DNA of 51,882 nt, taken from an uncultured Thiodictyon sp. (lineage in GTDB: Bacteria; Pseudomonadota; Gammaproteobacteria; Chromatiales; Chromatiaceae). The stretch spans positions 1-51,882 of the forward strand of contig NZ_CAJAXH010000229.1 of assembly GCF_903946935.1 (NCBI RefSeq), given 5' to 3'. Positions 44,769 to 51,882 of the stretch are shown here, piece after piece. A program made the position numbers and the translations under genes. The stretch's first letter is position 1, and the number at the start of each line of letters is the position of its first letter. The notes beneath the pieces were generated by a model. The model saw only the letters and a program-made list of their open reading frames with translations. It made no database searches and was not told the origin of the DNA.

Positions 44769-47738
44769 ATGATTGATGCCGTCTCTTTCCGGACTCGCGC
44801 CCGTACCATCGACCATCTGGGGCGGGAGCAGATCGCCGACTGCCCCACCGCGGTCTCCGAACTCTGGAAGAACGCCTACGACGCCTACGCAACCGCCGTC
44901 GCGTTGCACATCTACGACGGCGCAATACCCGTCGCGGCGATCGTCGATGACGGTCATGGGATGACCCACCAGGACTTCATCGACAAGTGGCTGGTGGTCG
45001 GCACCGAATCGAAGGCGAGCGGTGACCAGGTTCGCGAGGAGGACCGCAACGGCCTACCGCGGCGGCCGAAGCAGGGTCAGAAGGGGATCGGGCGACTCTC
45101 CTCCGCCTTTCTAGGCCCCCTGTTGCTGGTGGTCTCCAAGCGCCGCAACACGCCCTTTACTGCCGCCCTGATCGACTGGCGCCTGTTCGAGAACCCCTTT
45201 CTTTATCTTCAGGACATTGAGGTTCCGGTCGTCGAGTTCGACGCCAAAGAGCAGGTCTTCGAACAACTCCCGGCCATGTTCGAAACCCTTCGCGGAAACC
45301 TGCGCGGCACCGGGCGCGATTTAGCGCGGGATCAACGCATTGCCCAAGCATGGGAGAGTTTCGATACGCTGGAGGCGAGCGAGGCAAAGCCGTCCACCCG
45401 CGACGCCATGGAACGGATCGTGGAGGCCGCGGTCTTCGATCGCCGTCACTTCCGCCAATGGCCAATCTGGCGAGGAGACAAGGAGCACGGCACCATCCTG
45501 CTCATCGCCGACATTGTCTTTGACCTTGAGGCCCAATTGTCGGGACGACTCCATCCCGAGGATTCCAATGCCGCAGAGCAGGCGAAAGATCGGCTTTTTC
45601 AGACGCTATCGAACTTTACCGATCCCTTCACCGACCCCAGGGAAGCAGAAGAAGACTATAGTGCCGCGGATTTCGATTATTCTGTGATCGCTTGGGAGGG
45701 GGCGTTGCAACGCTCCGTCATCGCCAGTCAACACGAGTTCGACTACCGGAATCTGGAGGAATTGGAGCATGTGGTCGAGGGCTGCGTCGATGAAAACGGC
45801 GTCTTCGTCGGCAGAGTACGAGCATTCGGAAACTGGCTGGACGGAGAGGTTCGCATCAGCCCAAAGACGGATGTTTCACAACGCGCCAACTCAAAGGTCG
45901 GTACATTCCACATCCGCCTTGGCAGTTTTCAGCAGGACTCTGGATCATCTTCCCACCCGCCGGACGTACACCGCCAACTGCTGGAGCAAGCGAAGTTGTA
46001 TGCAGGAGTGATGATCTACCGGAATGGCCTGCGCGTCATGCCCTACGGCCGGGAAGACAACGACTTCTTCGAGATTGAAAAGCGGCGGACCCTGCACGCC
46101 GGGCGTAATTTCTGGTCCCACCGACGAACATTCGGGGGCATCGCGATCACCCGCGACGGAAACCCCAACCTCAAGGACAAGGCGGGCCGCGAGGGATTCA
46201 TCGACAACAAGGCGGCAAAGGTCTTTCGCGATCTGGTCGAGAATCTACTGCGGAAGACCGGACTCGAATACTTCGGCACCGACTCAGACTTACGAAACCA
46301 GTATCTACCGGATATTCAGGCGAGCCGTGCCCGAGAAAAGGCGGAAGCGGAACGCAATCGTCGCCGCGCTTTCAATCGGAAGCGGTTTCGCACCAGCCTG
46401 AAAAGATTCGGCCCGGAACTTGCGTCACTGCGTAATGAGCTTGAGACGCTCGCCGAACGGCTGCGCGATGTCGAGCCGACCACCGAGTCGGAAATCCTGC
46501 GTTTGCGGGAGCAAGTTCAAGAGCTAAAAGATCGATCCAACGATTTCTCCTTAGGTGAGGCGCCTAGAACCCTCGGGAGCCTTGAAGACGAATACGGTGT
46601 CTTCCGGTTCAATCAACGTAGCGTCGGCAATTTGCTCAAAACCGTGGAGCAATCATTGAACGCTGCCCTGGAAGCGGTGAAGCCGCGCGCACCTCGCGAG
46701 ATCGCTTTCTCGGATCTGAGCAGTCATGCCGCCTACCTTCAGGGGCGCCTGCGAAAGTGGCTAAAAGAGGCGCGTGAGCTACTGGAGGCCGAACAGCGAC
46801 GAATCACTACGCTCTACGAGGCACGGAGCAAGCAATACCATGCCGACACTTTGCCTATTCTCGATGATGTCGAGCACGAGCGAATCCCTTTGGCAAAGGC
46901 GCTGGAACGTCTGGCCAGCGCACGGGACAACGTCGACCTCGAGAACGGCGAGACCTTCGAGCCCTACATCGCGGCTTTGCGCAGTCTTCAGGAAAACATC
47001 GATCTGGAAACCCTCGCCGCCTACGGAATGGATGCGGTCGACGAGACGCGCGAAGAGGTGGATCGGTTGCACTCGCTGGCACAACTCGGTATCACCGTTG
47101 AGATTATTGGACATGAAATCGAAGGGTTTGAACTGACGATCAGCCAAGGACTGCAAGACCTACCCGAGATCGCGCAACGGACGCCGGCCTTCGCTGCCGT
47201 TAAGATTGCCCACGAGGCACTCGCCGATCGCCTGCGGTTCCTCTCTCCCCTAAAGCTCTCCGGACCGAAGTACAAGACCACGCTGGGCGGCTCAGACATC
47301 CTCGGATACGTGCAGCGCTTCTTCCAGGATACCCTGCAGAATGCCGGTGTTTCATTGGAAGCCACCGACCGCTTCCGCCGCTTCTACGTCTACGAGCAAC
47401 CGGCTCGTATTTTTCCAGTCTTTATCAATCTGATAAATAACGCACTCTACTGGGTACGCCAAGAGGGCGGCGGCAAACACAACATTCTTTTAGATGCCGT
47501 AGATGGGAGGGTCGTGGTTGCCGACGACGGTCCCGGTGTCGATGAGGACGACCTCAAGCACTTATTTTCTTTGTTCTTTACCCGCAAGGTCCGCGGCGGC
47601 CGCGGCGTAGGACTCTACCTGTGTCGAGCCAATCTGGCGGCGGTAGGTCATACCATCGAATACGCGACCGACCAGCGATTCAAGGTTCTTTCCGGGGCAA
47701 ATTTTGTCATCGACTTCAAGGGGGCGACGTATGAGTGA
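44769..47738 (+). CDS. Dual-GHKL ATPase: MORC/Hsp90-like head plus histidine-kinase-like tail
   Basis: The 989-residue protein has two separate GHKL domains. The N-terminal one carries the N-box ELWKNAYDAY (31-40), G1 DDGHGM (60-65) and G2 GQKGIGRLSS (103-112), as in MORC/Hsp90-like ATPases. A long mixed region with coiled coils follows (about 520-760). Near residue 782 a phospho-acceptor-like VEIIGHEIEGFE resembles the histidine-kinase dimerisation motif. The C-terminal ATPase then shows FINLINNALYWV, ADDGPGV, LFFTRKVRGG and GVGLYLCRANLA. Its stop overlaps the next start by 8 bp. The pairing with a receiver gene points to phosphotransfer. Confidence 0.9.
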   Translation: MIDAVSFRTRARTIDHLGREQIADCPTAVSELWKNAYDAYATAVALHIYDGAIPVAAIVDDGHGMTHQDFIDKWLVVGTESKASGDQVREEDRNGLPRRPKQGQKGIGRLSSAFLGPLLLVVSKRRNTPFTAALIDWRLFENPFLYLQDIEVPVVEFDAKEQVFEQLPAMFETLRGNLRGTGRDLARDQRIAQAWESFDTLEASEAKPSTRDAMERIVEAAVFDRRHFRQWPIWRGDKEHGTILLIADIVFDLEAQLSGRLHPEDSNAAEQAKDRLFQTLSNFTDPFTDPREAEEDYSAADFDYSVIAWEGALQRSVIASQHEFDYRNLEELEHVVEGCVDENGVFVGRVRAFGNWLDGEVRISPKTDVSQRANSKVGTFHIRLGSFQQDSGSSSHPPDVHRQLLEQAKLYAGVMIYRNGLRVMPYGREDNDFFEIEKRRTLHAGRNFWSHRRTFGGIAITRDGNPNLKDKAGREGFIDNKAAKVFRDLVENLLRKTGLEYFGTDSDLRNQYLPDIQASRAREKAEAERNRRRAFNRKRFRTSLKRFGPELASLRNELETLAERLRDVEPTTESEILRLREQVQELKDRSNDFSLGEAPRTLGSLEDEYGVFRFNQRSVGNLLKTVEQSLNAALEAVKPRAPREIAFSDLSSHAAYLQGRLRKWLKEARELLEAEQRRITTLYEARSKQYHADTLPILDDVEHERIPLAKALERLASARDNVDLENGETFEPYIAALRSLQENIDLETLAAYGMDAVDETREEVDRLHSLAQLGITVEIIGHEIEGFELTISQGLQDLPEIAQRTPAFAAVKIAHEALADRLRFLSPLKLSGPKYKTTLGGSDILGYVQRFFQDTLQNAGVSLEATDRFRRFYVYEQPARIFPVFINLINNALYWVRQEGGGKHNILLDAVDGRVVVADDGPGVDEDDLKHLFSLFFTRKVRGGRGVGLYLCRANLAAVGHTIEYATDQRFKVLSGANFVIDFKGATYE

Positions 47739-49569
47739 CGGGGAGGCTTCGACTTACGGAGAACTGATCGCAGAGGCTTTTATGAGCCCGATTCGATCGG
47801 TCATCGTGGTGGACGATGAGTTTCCCACGCTTGATGGGCTGCTCGACAAGGAGCGGGCGATGGCGAATCCGGACTTTAATGAAAATGATACGAGGCGAGC
47901 TCGAGATATCATTCGCTTTTGCCACGCGGACGAAAGAAATTGGATGGTTGAGTTTCATGACGGCCTGCCGGAGAAGCAGACGACAACCTCGCACCTCACT
48001 CAAGCCGACTTAATGATCCTCGACTTTCACCTTGACAAAGAACAACCGAACGATGGAACCAAGGCAATCAACATCCTGCGGGAACTTGCCGATAACGACT
48101 ACTTTAACCTTGTGGTGGTCTACACCAAGGGATCCGACTCGGTTGCAGGCGACATCGCTCGAATAGTTGGGGAGATTGCTGTTGGACTCTGCAAATCCGA
48201 TGAGCGTGTGAATCTGCATCCCACCGCTTTAGCCGACGTCACAAAATTGGTGCAGCAGTGGGAGGATGATGAACCGGCAATCATCGAGAGACTAACAACT
48301 GAAGTCGACGATCGAGCGTTCGTGAAGACTCGCGGCCTTCAGGGAAAGGCAATTGATTGGAAAGCTGCTTGCCGCCTGCCGGAATTGCAAGGGCTCAAGA
48401 CGCTGGTGAGTGCTGCACCGGAAGCCGTGAGTGCGAGCCCGAAGTTTAAGCTTATTACGAAGTGGGTACTTTACAGGAAGCAACTGGAACTGGCACGGCG
48501 GCTCGCGATGAAAGACTTTGGCACGGTACGGATGGATCTGGGCGAGGATGGGACTAACTGGATTAGAACAGATCGACTTTTCGTCACGGTTGTCAGCAAA
48601 TCCAAAGACGCATCATCCCTTCCGGATCACCTTGTAAAGGCTTTGGAACTGTGGGACCCGGAGCCGTATCGCTTGTTGATGGCCAAGATGCGCGCAGTGC
48701 TGGATAAGCATGGTGTCCTTGCGGAGGCGGAGGTCTTGCGCAACCGGCACCTTCAGTTGGGCTGGTTGGACGACTTCTTGGACGCTGCTGCAGATCAACG
48801 CCCATGGAAATTCCACAATGCCATCAAGCGTCACTGGGAAGGGCTAGGAGATGCAATTAGGGCCAATGTCACGGAGTTCGGTGAGCGACTGGGAAGTCGA
48901 TTGCTTGCGGGTGAGGCGAGGAGGTGGTATGCGTCCCTGGAGCCGACTGAGGTGACTGTTCACCTGAACCGATACGAGTGCAGCAAGGAGGTAGAGGGCA
49001 GCCACTTGACCACCGGACACGTCCTCCGCATAGATAATGGCGGTATCAGCGGGCCGTATTGGCTATGCCTCTCACCCGCTTGCGACTTGGAGCCTGGACA
49101 GAAGGATTCGGGTTGGCACAAAAGGCTTGGAGAGCACATCCCATTCATCGCCGTAGAACTATTCGAACTCCCGGCTGGAAGAGTCGAGGATGCGCTCGCA
49201 AATGCTACCAGCGCGAATTATTTGTTTCTCAAGATCGATGAAAATATTAAGCACTTTAGCTTCCTTCCGCTTCCATTAGGAAGTCTTGGCGGTTCGACAG
49301 ACCGAACACCGAATCCCAAGTGGGAGCAGATGTTCGCTGAAAAACAGGGTCGCTTCGACGACAACGGAAACAGACTTCAGATTGCCCGAGCAGCAGGCGG
49401 AACCAAGGGGCTCGAACACACCAGCTATTCCGCGACGGTTGTCGCACAACTTCGCTATGAGTACGCACTCAATCTCTTGCAGCGCCTCGGCGCAAGTCTC
49501 TCGAGGGTTGGACTGGATTTCGTGCCGATGAATCGTCGCCCACCGGACAATGGACAAGCTAACCCCTAG
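47731..49569 (+). CDS. Receiver-domain protein with unknown C-terminal half
   Basis: ATG at 47731-47733 gives 612 residues. The N-terminal part has receiver features: VIVVDDE (Asp28, Asp29), phospho-acceptor Asp98 in LMILDFHLD, and the Thr/Lys pair in VVVYTKG (Thr132, Lys133). About 40 additional residues are inserted between the first strand and the phospho-acceptor strand. The remaining 450 residues are unfamiliar: mixed helical stretches (RKQLELARRLAMKDFGTVRM), then a beta-rich region with YWLCLSPACDLEPG. It overlaps the GHKL gene (8 bp) and the Vsr gene (20 bp), so all three are coupled. Confidence 0.85.
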   Translation: MSDGEASTYGELIAEAFMSPIRSVIVVDDEFPTLDGLLDKERAMANPDFNENDTRRARDIIRFCHADERNWMVEFHDGLPEKQTTTSHLTQADLMILDFHLDKEQPNDGTKAINILRELADNDYFNLVVVYTKGSDSVAGDIARIVGEIAVGLCKSDERVNLHPTALADVTKLVQQWEDDEPAIIERLTTEVDDRAFVKTRGLQGKAIDWKAACRLPELQGLKTLVSAAPEAVSASPKFKLITKWVLYRKQLELARRLAMKDFGTVRMDLGEDGTNWIRTDRLFVTVVSKSKDASSLPDHLVKALELWDPEPYRLLMAKMRAVLDKHGVLAEAEVLRNRHLQLGWLDDFLDAAADQRPWKFHNAIKRHWEGLGDAIRANVTEFGERLGSRLLAGEARRWYASLEPTEVTVHLNRYECSKEVEGSHLTTGHVLRIDNGGISGPYWLCLSPACDLEPGQKDSGWHKRLGEHIPFIAVELFELPAGRVEDALANATSANYLFLKIDENIKHFSFLPLPLGSLGGSTDRTPNPKWEQMFAEKQGRFDDNGNRLQIARAAGGTKGLEHTSYSATVVAQLRYEYALNLLQRLGASLSRVGLDFVPMNRRPPDNGQANP

Positions 49570-49975
49570 GCAGCGCTCGGACGTTATGTCGAAGGTTAGG
49601 GGAACAAACACTCTTCCGGAGATGAGAGTTCGTCGGGCGTTACATTCGATGGATTATCGCTTCCGGTTGCATCGGCCTGACCTTCCCGGCAAGCCCGACA
49701 TCGTCCTACAGAAGCACCGAGTTTGCATATTCGTTCACGGGTGCTTCTGGCATTCTCACCCCGGTTGTGTGAGGGCGACAACCCCCGAGTCGAACGGGGA
49801 GTTCTGGGCCAAGAAGCTCGCCGGTAACGTTGAACGGGATCGGCGAAGTGCGCTGGAATTGGCGGAAATGGGTTGGCGAGTATGCGTAATCTGGGAATGC
49901 GAAACGAGATATACGGACGCTTTGGTTCTCGCCGTCAACCGCTGCATGAAACACAGTGGACCGATATCTCTATAG
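49550..49975 (+). CDS. vsr: Very short patch repair endonuclease Vsr
   Basis: The 141-residue protein matches Vsr closely: MDKLTPRQRSDVMSKVRGTN, Glu24 in TLPEMR, catalytic Asp50 in LPGKPDIVL, and FVHGCFWHSHPGC with the zinc-binding Cys/His set and catalytic histidines, then a late Cys in VCVIWECE. Vsr nicks at T:G mismatches formed by deamination of methylcytosine and normally partners a C5-methyltransferase. It ends the operon-like locus. The family length is normal. Confidence 0.95.
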   Translation: MDKLTPRQRSDVMSKVRGTNTLPEMRVRRALHSMDYRFRLHRPDLPGKPDIVLQKHRVCIFVHGCFWHSHPGCVRATTPESNGEFWAKKLAGNVERDRRSALELAEMGWRVCVIWECETRYTDALVLAVNRCMKHSGPISL

Positions 49976-50200
49976 GCGTTTGATAGCATTTGCATAAGAC
50001 AGAGCAGCAATGCGCTGACCGTGATGTCGCAAATAGAACCGCTCGAACGGTCGGTGTGGAGTTGCTGCTTAGCTGCCCTAGTCTGTTGGGGCGAAGGGCT
50101 CTGCGTCATCTGCTGGACCATTCACCACATGAGGAACCGAGGGCCTTGCGGACCAGGTTAACTTGCCTCTATCTTGGTAACGATGCTATTTTCAAACGGG

Positions 50201-50344
50201 CTTTGATCGTAATCCCGGCCACATCGCTGACGGCAAGGTCTTTGGTCCGCACAGCGGACCCTACGGGTCGCAACCTTACCGTAGAGCAAGACTGGCCGGA
50301 GGATGAGCAAGACCTGGTCGGGCGTTGATCATGGTTCCGGCCAA
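50201..50344. repeat. Palindromic element, family 1, copy 3
   Basis: This shares the ctttgatcgtaatcccggcca left arm and the palindrome ggtccgcacagcggacc with the 231-378 copy; the right side ends with ttgatcatggttccggccaa. The second internal palindrome is lost. It lies between the Vsr gene and the TIGR04222-like gene. The rest of the 49976-50514 gap shows nothing else. Confidence 0.7.
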
Positions 50345-50514
50345 CAGGATAACCCCATCAGTAGTTCTACTGATACCGTCTCAGTAGTTTACGGCCGCCG
50401 CGCTGCGCAGTCCTACCCATTCAATGTTACGCCTGCGGTGCGATCATGGACTCAGGTGCCGACCCCCTTGCGGGTCGCGGCGCTTGAGCAAACCACGATG
50501 ACGGAGGACCGACC

Positions 50515-51657
50515 ATGCGTAAATTCACCGACTGGCCCGTGGCGGCAACCGCCCTCTGGGGGCGCCTGACTGCCCATCCGTTCGAGCGCCCGCACGAGGG
50601 TCTCGACCTCGCCCGCCGCCTGGCCCGCGAGCAGGGTTGGACCCTGGAACAGGCGCGCGCCATGATCGAGGAGTACCGGCGCTTCTGCTTCCTGTGCTGT
50701 GTCGCCGGGGAGTCCATGACCCCAAGCCGGGAGGTCGATGAGGTCTGGCACATTCACCTGACCGACACCCACGACTAATGGGACCGCTTTTGCCCCCAGG
50801 TGCTCGGTACGCCCCTGCACCATGAGCCGACCCGGGGAGGTCCGGCGCAGGGTCGGCATTTCCGTGAACAGTACGCCCGCACCCTGGCCGCCTATGAGTG
50901 CTGGTTCGGCCCGCCGCCGCTTGCCTTCTGGCCCGGCACGCAGGAGCGCTTCGCGGACCCGGCGCGTTGGCGGCATGTGGACCTGCATCGCCAACTGGTC
51001 CTGCCGCGCCCGCGTCTGCCGGGCTGGCGGGGGTGGCTCTCGGGTGTCGGTCTGGTCGGCGGGACCCTGGTCGCGGGGACGGCCGCCGCGCTACCACTGG
51101 ACCCCTTTGATTGGACCGCCGAGCCCTTTCTGGAGCTCTTTGTGGCCCTCGCCCTGTTGGCCCTGATCCTCTCTTCCTGGCTGCGCTACCGACTGCGCGA
51201 GACCGGTCCGGGGCGAGCGGACGCGCTGGATCATTACCAACCGGCCTATCTGGCCGACGGTCCCGCGCGTGCCGTCGATACCGGGGTCACAGACCTGCTG
51301 ACGCAGGGCTTGGTCAGGCTGGAGGAGAGCCCCCCGCGCCTGAGTCTCACGGTGTCGGCGTCGCACCTGCCCGAGCCGCTGCGGGAACTGGGTGCGGCCA
51401 TCGACCGGTACGGCACCCCGGGGGCCATGCTGCTGCGCAATGCCACCACCTGGCATGAACCGCTCAAGGCCAGCCTGGTGTCGCGTGGTCTTGCGCTGTC
51501 GGAGCAACAGTCGTGGACGGTCCGCAGCGCCGGCGCCCTGCCGCTCCTGGCGGTCGCCGCCTTTGGGTCGATCAAAATCCTGGTCGGGCTGAGTCGCGAT
51601 CGGCCGGTCGGCTTCCTGGTCTGTCGATGGCTACCTAAACCCGCCTATAGTTGGTGA
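50515..51657 (+). pseudogene. TIGR04222-type membrane protein with an in-frame stop
   Basis: The frame from ATG 50515 reads MRKFTDWPVAATALWGRLTA ... EVDEVWHIHLTDTHD, then TAA at 50776-50778, and continues in the same frame as WDRFCPQVLGTPLHHEPTRG ... to 51657. The family pattern VDEVWHxHL...Y-W-x-RFCP-x-VLGxPLHH places a Tyr where the TAA is (tac/tat to taa). The downstream half has two hydrophobic helices (about 51025-51175) and the conserved GLSRDRPVGFL near the end, then an atypical tail. Either the gene is a recent pseudogene or the base is a sequence error. Function of the family is unknown. Confidence 0.8.
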
Positions 51658-51692
51658 ATGACGCGGTGTATGGCCCCGCGGCGGCGTGGCTG

Positions 51693-51759
51693 CGGCTTTG
51701 CGCCGGGTCCGTCCCCGGCGGAGCGTAGCGCAGCCGGGGACGGACCCGGCGCAAAGCCG
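51693..51759. repeat. 27-bp perfect hairpin, family 4
   Basis: Positions 51693-51719 and 51733-51759 are perfect inverted repeats of 27 bp around the 13-base loop ggagcgtagcgca. It directly follows the broken TIGR04222-like gene. Confidence 0.85.
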
Positions 51760-51837
51760 ACGCGGCCCACGCGCCTGGTCGCAGACGGTGCCGCGCGGGC
51801 GGGTGTTCCCCGCGCGGGAGGTGACAAGGGCCGCGCC

Positions 51838-51882
51838 ATGGTCTACAGAATCAGTGCCGTTGAGACAGGTACGGCACTGGTG
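51838..51882 (+). CDS. Start of an unidentified gene cut by the window edge
   Basis: ATG at 51838-51840 follows aaggg by 7 bases and opens MVYRISAVETGTALV before the window ends. The family cannot be judged from 15 residues. Confidence 0.35.
   Translation, partial: MVYRISAVETGTALV

Overview
The window is high-GC, densely packed gammaproteobacterial chromosome. The housekeeping genes present (orn, mpl, ubiX, rsgA, adk, htpG, pgm), a DUF1249 protein, c-type cytochrome genes and many dispersed palindromic elements fit a purple sulfur bacterium-like member of the Chromatiales. That placement is an inference from gene content and style, not a marker-gene result. I found no rRNA, tRNA or CRISPR array.

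Left part (1-16.6 kb). A YoeB/YefM toxin-antitoxin pair is followed by a type I restriction gene (hsdR) wrecked by an internal deletion, frameshifts and a 122-bp foldback element, then an EVE-domain protein: the remains of a defence locus. A conserved block follows: rsgA with a small cytochrome c on the minus strand, and orn, a membrane protein, mpl and ubiX on the plus strand. A two-gene ATPase/DUF4276 module sits between mpl and ubiX, which are neighbours in Pseudomonas. After an MBL hydrolase and a sulfotransferase comes a minus-strand signalling operon with overlapping or almost touching genes: a possible CYTH-like protein, a PhnD-type binding protein, a histidine kinase, a single-domain receiver, and a receiver with an HD-GYP domain.

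Middle part (16.8-34.3 kb). A 1746-residue protein joins an exonuclease-like domain, a RecQ helicase and a UvrD-type helicase. Next come a two-receiver protein with a degenerate EAL domain (plus a broken duplicate of its C-terminus), DUF1249, thioredoxin and adk. Small accessory cassettes follow: a nucleotidyltransferase with a tiny partner, DUF4160 with DUF2442/HTH, a PD-(D/E)XK nuclease and a DUF29 protein. Then come htpG and pgm.

Right part (34.3-51.9 kb). It holds small membrane and envelope proteins, a glutamine cyclotransferase, a trypsin-like protease with a helical insertion inside its catalytic domain, and a lipoprotein. A two-gene RND efflux operon has a recognisable promoter and a candidate operator. 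The most striking locus is 43.6-50.0 kb: a C5-cytosine methyltransferase, a protein with two GHKL ATPase domains (MORC/Hsp90-like at the N-terminus, histidine-kinase-like at the C-terminus), a receiver-domain protein and a Vsr endonuclease. The last three reading frames overlap one another. This looks like a DNA modification/defence system with phosphorelay-type parts. The window ends in a TIGR04222-type gene interrupted by one in-frame stop, a 27-bp perfect hairpin, and the start of another reading frame.

At least four families of palindromic or foldback repeats are scattered through the window. Two have three copies each, and one copy of another family interrupts hsdR.
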